From CAZBXD01 sp965216395 (GTDB lineage Bacteria; Pseudomonadota; Alphaproteobacteria; Micavibrionales; SZUA-601): a stretch of 64,000 nucleotides of DNA. The DNA lies in the NCBI GenBank assembly GCA_965216395.1, contig OZ244156.1:372001-436000 (forward strand). The letters are read 5' to 3'. The position numbers and the translations under genes are program-made. Position 1 is the first letter of the stretch; every line of letters starts with the position of its first letter. Below the pieces are notes generated by a model. That model saw only the letters and a list, made by a program, of their open reading frames with translations, searched no databases and was not told where the DNA came from. Below are positions 41,556 to 49,964 of the stretch, piece after piece.

Positions 41556-42586
41556 TTGATCCGAGTAAAAATGCTAAAGAAACCTATGCGCAAACGATGA
41601 ATTTAGAAACAAATTTATCAGAACTTGCTGTTAGTTTTTTTGAAGGTAAAAAATCTCTAGAATTGATGCCCTATATTTATTCGGACGACCCTAAAGGAAA
41701 ATATCCTGTTAAAGGAAGTGAAAACTGGGTAAACTTGATAGATTATGAGTCTTATTACCTTTACAGACAAGAAATAGATCTGATTGAAAAATATGCTCAG
41801 AATATAGTTAAGATTATTGATAAATTTACAACTGGTAAGCCGAACATTGTTGATTATGGACCAGGAAATGGTCTAAAAAAAATGTTACCTATTTTAAATG
41901 AGTTTTCTAAAACAAGCAAAGACATTAATTCTTACATTCCTGTTGATTTATCAAAATCTTTCCTTGATGAAGCAGCTGCGATGGCTAAAGGTATTTCGCC
42001 AAAAATTACGATTAAAGGTGTTCAATCAGATTTGTACTCATGTGGCCCATATATTAAACAATATGATAATACGGCTACATTCTTTTTTGGTTCAACGCTT
42101 GGTAATACTCCAGAAAAATTCGGTAGTAGAAAATGGCCTAATACTATATCTAAATTAAAAAAATTGAAGAATACACTTAAAAAAGACGCTCCTTTATTTA
42201 TTGGTTATGATAAAAATCAAGATGAAAAAACTTTGATGAAAGCTTATGATAATGATGCACTTCATAATCACGTTTTGTACCTTCTGCATAGAATAAAATG
42301 GGACACTGACTCTGAGGGTGTTAATCCAAAAGCATATGACTGTTTTGTTGAATGGGTGCCAAAAGATCACAGAGTTTCTTATTATGCAGTTGCTAAGGAA
42401 AAACAAGAAATAATAATGGGTGGAGATAAAATTGTAGTTAGAAAAGATCAAAAACTACATATCGGTAATTCTTATAAATATACGACCGATCTTTTTGACC
42501 GTATGGCAAAAGAAGCTGGTTTTAAAACTGTTGATTGTATTGAAGAGAAAAATAATCATATGGCCATTCATGTTTTAAAATCATAA
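41552..42586 (+). CDS. EgtD-like SAM-dependent methyltransferase
   Basis: 344 aa. Resembles the histidine N-alpha-methyltransferase EgtD family (DUF2260), which trimethylates the amino group of histidine in ergothioneine synthesis. Seen: SAM loop IVDYGPGNGLKKM (about 94-106), YIPVDLSKSFLDEA (about 129-142), FFFGSTLGNTPEKF (about 175-188), FIGYDKNQDEKTLMKAYDND (about 216-235) followed by HNHVLYLLHRI. No EgtB or other ergothioneine gene is in the window, so its amino-acid substrate may differ. Coupled by ATGA to the XRE regulator of cassette B. DNA downstream to 43106 is gene-free. Confidence 0.8.
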   Translation: MIDPSKNAKETYAQTMNLETNLSELAVSFFEGKKSLELMPYIYSDDPKGKYPVKGSENWVNLIDYESYYLYRQEIDLIEKYAQNIVKIIDKFTTGKPNIVDYGPGNGLKKMLPILNEFSKTSKDINSYIPVDLSKSFLDEAAAMAKGISPKITIKGVQSDLYSCGPYIKQYDNTATFFFGSTLGNTPEKFGSRKWPNTISKLKKLKNTLKKDAPLFIGYDKNQDEKTLMKAYDNDALHNHVLYLLHRIKWDTDSEGVNPKAYDCFVEWVPKDHRVSYYAVAKEKQEIIMGGDKIVVRKDQKLHIGNSYKYTTDLFDRMAKEAGFKTVDCIEEKNNHMAIHVLKS

Positions 42587-42858
42587 ACAAAATTTGTTTT
42601 CTTCTTTTTTACCTCAAAATTGATCTGGTTTTGTCTTTAATTTTATCCAATAGATGATTCTCGTTTGACTTCAATTGCTTGTGACTAAGTCATACGATTG
42701 TACTACAGGTTTGTAACAAAATTACCCAGTAAAAAAATGTCAGGTCAAGACTAGTATTCAAGTTTTTGTTGTGGCTTAACTATATTCAATAACTGCTTGT
42801 TTCAGATCAAAAATACTCAAAACGTGTCAAATGTATTATGTACATTTGATCGTATTTT

Positions 42859-42940
42859 ATACAATTTGTAGTATTAACCAAAAATTAAACCACAATATAT
42901 AGATTTTCTTGTTGACGGCACTCATGTGAATCAGTCATTA
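42859..42940 (+). promoter_or_regulatory. Candidate NrdR boxes and promoter of nrdAB
   Basis: CCACAATATATAGATT (42890-42905) resembles the NrdR box consensus, and a weaker ATACAATTTGTAGTAT (42859-42874) lies 31 bp upstream, a spacing usual for paired NrdR boxes. TTGACG (42912-42917) and TCATTA (42935-42940) with a 17-bp spacer form a possible promoter just downstream. The rest of the 520-bp gene-free stretch 42587-43106 shows nothing I can name; the nrdA leader would be about 160 nt. Confidence 0.4.
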
Positions 42941-43106
42941 TCTCTTTCCAGATTAGCGATGTTGTTTTTGAAAATTTTTTAAACACATCCATAAACCGAT
43001 CTGATGATAAAAAGATCATGGTTGTAATCATAAATTTTTGGGTTCTGTAAGACCAAGGTCTTTTTGGTCTGCCAGTCGTGAAGTGTGTTAATTAAAGGAG
43101 AGTGAA

Positions 43107-45629
43107 ATGAATTTACGTGTAACCAAACGCAGCGGTGTTGTTGAAGATTTTGTTGCCGATAAGATTAATAAGCGTGCTGAGCGTGCTTGTGAGGGCTTAA
43201 GCGACGTATCAGCAAGTGAAGTTGTTTTGAAAGCACGTATGGACATGTATGACGGTATTAAAACCGCTGAACTTGACCAAGCCTTAATTAATTCTGCGCG
43301 TGGTAAAATCCAAGAAGAGCCTAATTATTCACTCGTTGCGGCACGTCTTCTTCTTTTTACAATTTACGAAGAAGTCTTTGGTGAGCCAGAAGCCTTAGAA
43401 GATCGTGGTGAAAATCTTTATGGTTCAGCGATGGTTGAACAGCATAAAAAACATTTTATCCGTAATCTAAAACACGGTGTTGAGCAGGAATTGATCAATC
43501 CAGAGCTTTTAAATTTTGATTTAGAAAAAATTACGGACGCACTTAATGTTGAGCGCGACTATGGTTTCCAATATCTTGGATTGCAAACTGTGTATGATCG
43601 GTATTTACAACGCGATCGTCAAGATAATCACCGCATTGAAACACCCCAAGCTTTCTTTATGCGCGTTGCGATGGGCCTTGCTTTAGAAGAAGAAGATCGT
43701 GAAGAAAAAGCGATTGAATTTTACGGTAAGCTTTCCAGTTTTGATATGCTGTCTTCAACGCCAACCTTGTTCAACTCTGGTACAACAAAATCTCAGCTTT
43801 CTTCTTGCTATCTTAACACGGTCGATGATTCAATTGATGGTATCTTTGATGGTTTATGGCAGGAAGCGCGTAAATCAAAACATGCAGGGGGACTTGGTTT
43901 TGATTTGACACCCCTTCGTTCGCGTGGTTCTTATATTAAAGGTACTAATGGTGAAAACCAAGGCGCTGTTTATTTTTGGAAGCTTTATAATGATCTTCTT
44001 GTTGCGGTTAACCAAGGCGGCCGCCGTCGTGGCGCCGGGTGTATGTATTTGGAGAGTTGGCACGCCGATATCGAAGATTTTATTGCGCTGCGCAAGGCAA
44101 CGGGCGATGATCGTCAGCGCGCGCATGATATGAATACAGCCAACTGGATCCCTGATTTATTTATGAAACAAGTGATTGAAGATGGAAAATGGTATTTATT
44201 CTCACCGAATGAAACACCCGATCTTCATGACAGTTATGGCGAAGAATTTGAACGTCTTTATTGGGAATATGTGGCTAAGGGTAAGGCCGGTGAGCTACGT
44301 GTATTTACAGAGATTGAAGCTAAAAAACTGTGGAAAAAAATGCTGCGCTCCATTTTTGAAACGGGCCATCCTTGGATTACCTTTAAAGACCCATCTAATG
44401 TCCGTTATGCTCTTCAGCATGAAGGTGTGGTGCATTCATCCAATCTTTGCACAGAAATTTTGGAACATACGAAGGCTTCAACCTATGTTGATGGTGTGAA
44501 AACTGAAATTGGTGAAACGGCGGTATGTAATCTTGGTTCGATTAATTTAGGCGCTCACGTCGTCGATGCTGCGGTTGATTGGGATAAATTGGCCGCTACG
44601 GTTAAAACAACGGTACGGATGTTGGATAACGTGATCAATATCAATTTTTATCCAACCGCTGAGGCGAAAAATTCTAATCTTAAACATCGTTTTATCGGTA
44701 TGGGAACAATGGGATGGCAAGATTTGTTTTACATGATGGGGGTTAATTATGAATCCGATCAGGCAGTAAAACTTTCGGATAAAATCTTTGAATTTATCAG
44801 TTATCATGCAATTCAAGCCTCATCAGAACTGGCTAAAGAAAAAGGTAAGTTCCAAACTTATGAAGGTTCGACATGGTCGAAAAACATCTTCCCCATTGAT
44901 ACGTATCGCCATTTGATGGAAACGCGTGGGGATAAAGGGATTACAATTGGTGAAAGCAAAGAAACCCTCGATTGGGCGCCTGTGCGTGAACATGTTAAAA
45001 AATATGGTATGCGCAATGCTTTAACAATGGCAATTGCCCCAACGGCCACGATTTCGTTTATTGCGGGTTGTTCACAATCCATTGAGCCTGATTTTGGTGT
45101 CATGTATGTCTATTCAACCTTGTCGGGTGAATTTGTTTTGATTAATCGCCATTTTGTGGCTGATATGAAACGCATGGGTCTGTGGGATGCGGATATGGTT
45201 CAATTAATCAAACATGTTGATGGTGACTTATCATTGCTTGATGATGATGTGATTCCACAACAAATCAAGGACAAGTATAAAACAGCGTTTAATTTAGATC
45301 AGACAAAACTGATTGAATGTGCCGCTGCGCGTCAAAAATGGATTGATCAAGGGATGTCTTTGAACTTGTACAATAATCAAACAAGCTTAAAAACATTAAA
45401 TGATATTTACATGCATGCGTGGAAAACAGGCTTGAAAACAACGTATTATCTACGTAATGAAAGTGCATCACGCGTTGAAAAATCAACAGTTGATAAATCT
45501 AAGATTGAACAAATCCTTGAAGCAAAAAAACGTGATGTGGCCAATTCATCATCGCCTGTGGTTGGATTTAGCGAGGGATCACTCAATCGTGTTGATACCA
45601 ATGATATCGCCTGTATCGGTTGTCAGTAA
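43107..45629 (+). CDS. nrdA: Ribonucleoside-diphosphate reductase, alpha subunit (class Ia)
   Basis: 840 aa. Makes deoxyribonucleotides with NrdB. An ATP-cone allosteric domain occupies the N-terminus (MNLRVTKRSGVVEDF to about 90). The catalytic barrel shows FNSGTTKSQLSSCYL (first active-site cysteine, about 232), SNLCTEI (about 449) and AVCNLGSINL (about 474-483), and MAIAPTATISFIAGCSQSIEP (about 640). The C-terminal tail ends DIACIGCQ with the redox C-x-x-C that re-reduces the site. GGAG precedes the ATG. nrdB follows by 24 bp. Confidence 0.96.
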   Translation: MNLRVTKRSGVVEDFVADKINKRAERACEGLSDVSASEVVLKARMDMYDGIKTAELDQALINSARGKIQEEPNYSLVAARLLLFTIYEEVFGEPEALEDRGENLYGSAMVEQHKKHFIRNLKHGVEQELINPELLNFDLEKITDALNVERDYGFQYLGLQTVYDRYLQRDRQDNHRIETPQAFFMRVAMGLALEEEDREEKAIEFYGKLSSFDMLSSTPTLFNSGTTKSQLSSCYLNTVDDSIDGIFDGLWQEARKSKHAGGLGFDLTPLRSRGSYIKGTNGENQGAVYFWKLYNDLLVAVNQGGRRRGAGCMYLESWHADIEDFIALRKATGDDRQRAHDMNTANWIPDLFMKQVIEDGKWYLFSPNETPDLHDSYGEEFERLYWEYVAKGKAGELRVFTEIEAKKLWKKMLRSIFETGHPWITFKDPSNVRYALQHEGVVHSSNLCTEILEHTKASTYVDGVKTEIGETAVCNLGSINLGAHVVDAAVDWDKLAATVKTTVRMLDNVININFYPTAEAKNSNLKHRFIGMGTMGWQDLFYMMGVNYESDQAVKLSDKIFEFISYHAIQASSELAKEKGKFQTYEGSTWSKNIFPIDTYRHLMETRGDKGITIGESKETLDWAPVREHVKKYGMRNALTMAIAPTATISFIAGCSQSIEPDFGVMYVYSTLSGEFVLINRHFVADMKRMGLWDADMVQLIKHVDGDLSLLDDDVIPQQIKDKYKTAFNLDQTKLIECAAARQKWIDQGMSLNLYNNQTSLKTLNDIYMHAWKTGLKTTYYLRNESASRVEKSTVDKSKIEQILEAKKRDVANSSSPVVGFSEGSLNRVDTNDIACIGCQ

Positions 45630-45653
45630 TTTTTTAAAGAAAGGGAAAGCAAT

Positions 45654-46697
45654 ATGTCACAAGCAACAGCAAAAGTTGAATCGGAAAGAGCTAAACAAAA
45701 AACTGGTGAACTTCTGGGGGCAGATACAGAAGGTGTCAATCAAATTCTACCTCACCGTAACAAATGGGCGTGGGATCTTTATATCAAAGGTGCGGCAAAT
45801 AACTGGATGCCAACGGAAATCCCTATGGTTAAGGATGTTCATTCATGGAAGACGAAAGATGTTCTCACCGATGATGAGCGCTTAGTTATTAAACGTTGTT
45901 TGGGTTTTTTTGCTGGATCTGAAAGCTTAGTTTCAAACAATTTAATGGTTTTGGCTAAATACATTACTGATCCAGAATGCCGTCAATATATGGCGCGCCA
46001 AATGTATGAAGAATGCTTGCATAATCATACGATTGTTTATATCTGTGATGCGCTTGATCTGGATATCGACGAAGTGTATCAAGCGTATGAAAGCATTCCA
46101 GCAATCAAAGCCAAAGATGATTATTTAATGCGTACCACGGGCAAGATTAACGAAGGTACGTTTAACACCCAAACCACAGAAGGCAAGCGTGAGTTGTTTA
46201 AAGCCGCTTTCACTTATTGGATTATTTGTGAAGGTACATTCTTTTTCTCTGGCTTTGCGATGTTGCTTTCTATGTCGAATAAAATTCCAGGTATTGCGGA
46301 ACAAATTCAATATACTTTACGCGATGAAAGTCTGCATATTCAATTTGGGACTAATCTGCTCAACACATTGAAAAAGCAATATCCAGAAATCTGGGATGAT
46401 GCTTTGGAAGCCGAGTTAACCGAAATGATGAAAGAGGCGGTTGAGTTAGAAGTGGCCTATGCGAAAGATGTTTTACCACGTGGTATTCTGGGGCTTTCTG
46501 CGGATATGTTTGTTGACTATATGCAACATATCGCCAATCGTCGTATGGAATCTTTAGGTATGGCGTTCCGTTACGAAAAAGATACGAACCCATTCCCATG
46601 GATGGCTGAAAAAATTGATATTAAGAAACAGAAAAACTTTTTTGAAACACGGGTTACGGATTACCAATCCGAAGCCGTATTGGAGGATGATTTTTAA
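45654..46697 (+). CDS. nrdB: Ribonucleoside-diphosphate reductase, beta subunit
   Basis: 347 aa ferritin-like subunit that holds the di-iron (or manganese) cofactor and tyrosyl radical. Ligand motifs visible: the helix with FAGSESLVSNN (about 84), RQMYEECLHNHTIVYI (E-x-x-H, about 116-131), the helix ICEGTFFFSGFAML (about 190) and RDESLHIQFG (E-x-x-H, about 224). Ends VLEDDF. AAGGGAAAG lies upstream of the ATG. A terminator follows. Confidence 0.95.
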   Translation: MSQATAKVESERAKQKTGELLGADTEGVNQILPHRNKWAWDLYIKGAANNWMPTEIPMVKDVHSWKTKDVLTDDERLVIKRCLGFFAGSESLVSNNLMVLAKYITDPECRQYMARQMYEECLHNHTIVYICDALDLDIDEVYQAYESIPAIKAKDDYLMRTTGKINEGTFNTQTTEGKRELFKAAFTYWIICEGTFFFSGFAMLLSMSNKIPGIAEQIQYTLRDESLHIQFGTNLLNTLKKQYPEIWDDALEAELTEMMKEAVELEVAYAKDVLPRGILGLSADMFVDYMQHIANRRMESLGMAFRYEKDTNPFPWMAEKIDIKKQKNFFETRVTDYQSEAVLEDDF

Positions 46698-46722
46698 TAT
46701 CAAATAAAGTTTATATTTCACA

Positions 46723-46750
46723 AAACCCTGCTTATGCAGGGTTTTTTTAT
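46723..46750 (+). terminator. Rho-independent terminator of nrdAB
   Basis: AAACCCTGC (46723-46731) pairs with GCAGGGTTT (46736-46744) around TTAT, followed by a T tract. Confidence 0.85.
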
Positions 46751-46756
46751 GAATAC

Positions 46757-46785
46757 TTGACAAAATATTAATAATAGGATATTAT
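46757..46785 (+). promoter_or_regulatory. Sigma70-like promoter, copy 1 of a duplicated leader
   Basis: TTGACA (46757-46762), 17-bp spacer, TATTAT (46780-46785). A weaker copy with the same spacing is at 47716-47744. Confidence 0.65.
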
Positions 46786-46818
46786 TCCTATATTGGTTAT
46801 TTGATCGCGGAGTTGTTT

Positions 46819-47038
46819 ATGACTGATAAAGAAAAGTCAAAAAAGATTTAAAGGGTTTGCAGAGAAAGGGTTTGAAGATATTTACGATTTTAAAGATAAA
46901 ACGCTTCAAGTTATGGGTAAACCTTATAAGATTCGCTCTAGATGGGAACATCTTTTTAGTGCTACCTTGATTATTAAAGGGGATAAAGTTGATAGCAGTT
47001 TTTTATGTGGGGAAAGGATGAATAGTGAGAATTTTTGA
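46819..47038 (+). pseudogene. Small gene broken by a frameshift
   Basis: ATG 46819 (GGAG six bases upstream) reads MTDKEKSKK and then meets a stop at 46849-46851. In the +1 frame the text continues as a convincing protein, RFKGFAEKGFEDIYDF and further to a TGA at 47036-47038 (about 63 residues). The shift lies in or near an A6 run (46839-46845 region). Either a sequencing or mutational frameshift or, less likely, programmed shifting. Its end overlaps the GTG start of the membrane-protein gene at 47025. No family recognised. Confidence 0.5.
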
Positions 47039-47681
47039 AAATATAGTCCACATCCATACAGCATTTATTTTTATACTTGTTTTTGCTTTATTGATTTACA
47101 TTAATACAAAACTTTTTAGTCGTATAAGAAAAGTCAAATGGGGTATTATTGAGTTTTCTATCTTCTTTATTCTCGCATATAAATGTATATTAGATTGGCA
47201 CCTCGGTGAAAGTTATTCTTCCCTTTATTGGATGTCAAATGCATTGATCATTATTTCTTTTGCTCTTACTTTTTTATTTTTTGTGTATGGCCTTTTTATT
47301 GGTTTTAAGAAAATGAAAAATGATGTTATCATTGAAATTAGAAGGATTAAATACCTCCTTCTTGGCGCTGCAGTGGCAATTTTAACCGCCCCTTTTATGT
47401 ATTCATTACCAAGTCATAACTTCTATCAACCAGAAAGAAGTTTTTACGCTGTAGTTATTTTAATTATTTTCCTTGTGATAATTTTGGGTATATCGCCGCT
47501 TTTTTATACGATGCAAAAAGCTATTTCCTTAAAAGAAAAAACATATGAAACCTTAAAACAAAGAATACTCGCTTTGTCACTTTATTGGGCTTGTTTGATA
47601 TCCAACATCCTAGTTTTAAGTTTTATAACGCTAATTTTTGTATCGTTATCAATGATGGCTTTCGTTGGCGCGCCAAATTAA
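47025..47681 (+). CDS. Hypothetical multi-pass membrane protein
   Basis: 218 aa from GTG 47025, six bases after AAAGGA. About six hydrophobic spans: roughly residues 10-28, 38-55, 68-92, 108-128, 141-165 and 190-215. No domain recognised. It overlaps the 3' end of the frameshifted gene upstream and probably shares its promoter. A degenerate second copy of the promoter and leader follows at 47716. Confidence 0.6.
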   Translation: MRIFENIVHIHTAFIFILVFALLIYINTKLFSRIRKVKWGIIEFSIFFILAYKCILDWHLGESYSSLYWMSNALIIISFALTFLFFVYGLFIGFKKMKNDVIIEIRRIKYLLLGAAVAILTAPFMYSLPSHNFYQPERSFYAVVILIIFLVIILGISPLFYTMQKAISLKEKTYETLKQRILALSLYWACLISNILVLSFITLIFVSLSMMAFVGAPN

Positions 47682-47715
47682 TTTTTTATAATTATTTGAT
47701 CTTATTTTTTCGATC

Positions 47716-47939
47716 TTGATAAAATAGTTATAATATGACATTATTCCTATATTGGTTATTTGCTGGAAAAAAGATAGTTTCTTTTTGTGGGGAAAGGATG
47801 AGTAAATAATGGTTATATTAGAAGCGCTGAAGATCTTTGCAGCGGATATAATGCTCTTTCGATTTGTGCAGTTCTAGCAACGCCAATTTATATCTTTTAT
47901 CATTTCTTGCGCCAGTTATTCTCTTATGTGCCCTCGCAA
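47716..47939 (+). pseudogene. Degenerate duplicate of the 46757 promoter, leader and gene start
   Basis: TTGATA (47716-47721), 17 bp, CATTAT (47739-47744), then ATTATTCCTATATTGGTTAT, shared with 46781-46800, and later TGTGGGGAAAGGATGA shared with the region near 47006. The reading frames after it are broken: a 22-codon frame from ATG 47809 and, in another frame, a hydrophobic stretch (ALSICAVLATPIYIFYHFL) ending at about 47973. This fills most of the 282-bp interval before the DUF3108 gene. Confidence 0.5.
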
Positions 47940-47963
47940 CAAGAAATATATGAGAACGACCTG

Positions 47964-48836
47964 TTAATCCACTAGCGCTGTTGTTTGATCTTTTAATTTT
48001 ATACTCTTAAAGTGCATTAAGATCGCGCCATATTCTGATTTAATTTCCATACGAACAGGGATCATAGGACCGTTTGCATAGGCGCGCCCCAACCATATCG
48101 TTGGTAAAGAGCCATTCGCTCGACTTGTTTCTTGGATGCGGAAATAACCTCGTTTTTTTTCTTGCCAACCGGCAACGGGGTCAATTTCAACTGTACATTT
48201 GATGGCTGTGCCTTGATAGGCATTAAAACGGTTAGCCGTAAGATTGGATGTACCAATTTGTTTGAAAACCATATTAAAACGCCGTTTGCCATCAAACACA
48301 GGAACGGATGTATTACATGTTTCTTTTTCATCAGCTTTCTTAAACATCACAGTGACAGACGTCATTAAATCAACAGTATTTGCAGCCATTTCTGGCGTAA
48401 AGGCATGTTCATATGCGCGGATCGTTTCACCGTCTTTTAATTCAACACGTTTCGCTTTAATCAGTTGACCTTTTTCATTGTAATTCAAAATAGTTTTGTC
48501 TGTTTCTAAATTCCAACTACTGGTTTGTATTTGCTGCTTAGGTTGGAGAGTATTATCCTTTATTTGCCCGTTGACCTGATACATCCCTCGCCAGGGCAAA
48601 AGTTTTCCAATCATACCATGGGGCCGAGCTTTCATTTGAACACGATAATCAGTTGGGTTCATAAACATATCCATATCAATCGACATAGCATGTAGCCCTC
48701 CTGCATAGACTTCATATGCAACCATATGGTTACGCCTTGCATCGCCAGAAGACCATGCTGGTGACACAAGCAGGGCGCTTAGCAGTAAACCCTGAAATAT
48801 ACTTGTTTTTAATTTTTGTACCATTTTCTCTTTCAT
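47964..48836 (-). CDS. DUF3108 family periplasmic protein
   Basis: 290 aa with an N-terminal signal (LKTSIFQGLLLSALLVSPAWS). The mature part matches the DUF3108 pattern of proteobacterial beta-rich proteins: VAYEVYAGGLHAMSIDMDM at the start of the domain, RPHGMIGKLLPWRGMYQVNG, and near the end a PTIWLGRAYANGPMIPVRMEI strand pair. Function unknown; an envelope location is inferred from the signal. Divergent from the 48896 gene. Confidence 0.75.
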   Translation of the reverse strand: MKEKMVQKLKTSIFQGLLLSALLVSPAWSSGDARRNHMVAYEVYAGGLHAMSIDMDMFMNPTDYRVQMKARPHGMIGKLLPWRGMYQVNGQIKDNTLQPKQQIQTSSWNLETDKTILNYNEKGQLIKAKRVELKDGETIRAYEHAFTPEMAANTVDLMTSVTVMFKKADEKETCNTSVPVFDGKRRFNMVFKQIGTSNLTANRFNAYQGTAIKCTVEIDPVAGWQEKKRGYFRIQETSRANGSLPTIWLGRAYANGPMIPVRMEIKSEYGAILMHFKSIKLKDQTTALVD

Positions 48837-48895
48837 TCTTTTGTAAAACCCATTATCAAAGGCTTTGTTACAATTTTAAAATATAGCAAGAACCC

Positions 48896-49258
48896 ATGCA
48901 TATACGAACAAAATTTTTAAACGCTCTTATAATCGTCTTCCTTTTTTTGACATGGATAAATCCTGTTCAGGCCACTGTCGTGACTGGAGATGCATTAACA
49001 AATATGTGTATCAGTAAAAAAGAACGTGACTTATTCTCCTGTCAAAGTTATATCGCCGGCATCGTTGATTACCATGTTCTTATTAAAAGTTTGGGTACCG
49101 CACCCAGTGTTGATTTCTGTATTCCAGAAAATGCAACGATGGATGATATGCGTTTAATTGTTGTCGAATATTTGCGAAACAACCAACAACATTCAAGTTT
49201 TGTCGCTTCTCCAGCCGTCGCTTTAGCTTTGTTTGAAGTCTTTCCTTGTACAAAGTAA
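48896..49258 (+). CDS. Rap1a/Tai-like secreted protein
   Basis: 120 aa with a signal peptide (about 1-27, FLFLTWINPVQA). The mature domain has the Rap1a/Tai cysteine layout: GDALTNMCISK, then LFSCQSYIAGIVDYH, then VDFCIPENATMDDMRLIVVEYL and FPCTK. Some members of the family are immunity proteins against secreted amidases, others have no such context; no toxin gene is nearby, so I do not infer immunity. A bidirectional terminator follows. Confidence 0.7.
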   Translation: MHIRTKFLNALIIVFLFLTWINPVQATVVTGDALTNMCISKKERDLFSCQSYIAGIVDYHVLIKSLGTAPSVDFCIPENATMDDMRLIVVEYLRNNQQHSSFVASPAVALALFEVFPCTK

Positions 49259-49262
49259 ATTA

Positions 49263-49286
49263 AAAGCCTCCGTGCGGAGGCTTTTA
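49263..49286. terminator. Bidirectional rho-independent terminator
   Basis: AAAAGCCTCCG (49263-49273) and CGGAGGCTTTT (49276-49286) are perfect inverted repeats between the convergent genes at 48896 and 49305. The loop is only TG, so the closing CG pairs probably open. Confidence 0.8.
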
Positions 49287-49304
49287 AAATTATTAATCAT
49301 TAAC

Positions 49305-49937
49305 CTACATATCGCCTTCGCTATATTTAACGGAACAACCGTAGGGCTGCGTTATGGGTTTAGCAACGGCTTCACCATTTTTTACAGCGTCAATTGCCGC
49401 CATTACATAGTTATCGGCTGTTGCAATATCGGCCGGATCAGCGGAAGCTTTACTGTCAATGGCGCCTTGATAAACGAGAGTGCCTTCGCCGTTGATCACA
49501 AACATATGTGGGGTCACTTTTGCACCAAATTTTTTACCCAAATCACCTGAATGGTCAAGAACATAAGCGGTTGAGGCGAGACCTTTTTCATCAAACATCG
49601 TTTGAGCTTCTTCGGCTGTAGCAATATAGCCCTCTTTACCTTCGCCACTTGAATTAACCGTTACCCAAACAACATCTTGCGCTGTGGCTTTCTTTTGAAA
49701 AGCTTGCATATCGCCATTTTTGTAGAATTTACGGACGAAAGGACAGCCTTGGTTATTCCATTCAACAACAACTGTTTTTCCAGCAAAATCTGCAAAACTG
49801 TGATCTTGTCCTTTAATATCAGTAAAACGGATATCGCTGACGGAATCGCCGATACTCATATTTGCCTGTGCTGTTGAAGGGTTTGCGAGCGCAAAGCCAG
49901 CAACCAAAGCCATAGCGTAAAGTGTAAATCGTTTCAT
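49305..49937 (-). CDS. Periplasmic redoxin (AhpC/TSA-like thioredoxin-fold protein)
   Basis: 210 aa with a signal peptide (AMALVAGFALANPSTAQA). Thioredoxin-fold redoxin: DIRFTDIKGQDHSFADFAGKTVVVEW, then NQGCPFVRKFY with the likely peroxidatic cysteine (about residue 66), GVTPH-like cis-proline region seen as AKVTPHMFVI, and a second cysteine near the end (PYGCSVKY). It lies just downstream of dsbD on the same strand, 27 bp away, so the DsbD-like reductase may supply its electrons. Confidence 0.8.
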   Translation of the reverse strand: MKRFTLYAMALVAGFALANPSTAQANMSIGDSVSDIRFTDIKGQDHSFADFAGKTVVVEWNNQGCPFVRKFYKNGDMQAFQKKATAQDVVWVTVNSSGEGKEGYIATAEEAQTMFDEKGLASTAYVLDHSGDLGKKFGAKVTPHMFVINGEGTLVYQGAIDSKASADPADIATADNYVMAAIDAVKNGEAVAKPITQPYGCSVKYSEGDM

Positions 49938-49964
49938 ATTTTTTTCTCCATTTCAGAAATAAAG

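Noticed and set aside
48896..49258. Immunity protein of a toxin pair
   Set aside because: The Rap1a/Tai-like layout is present but no amidase or secretion gene is nearby.
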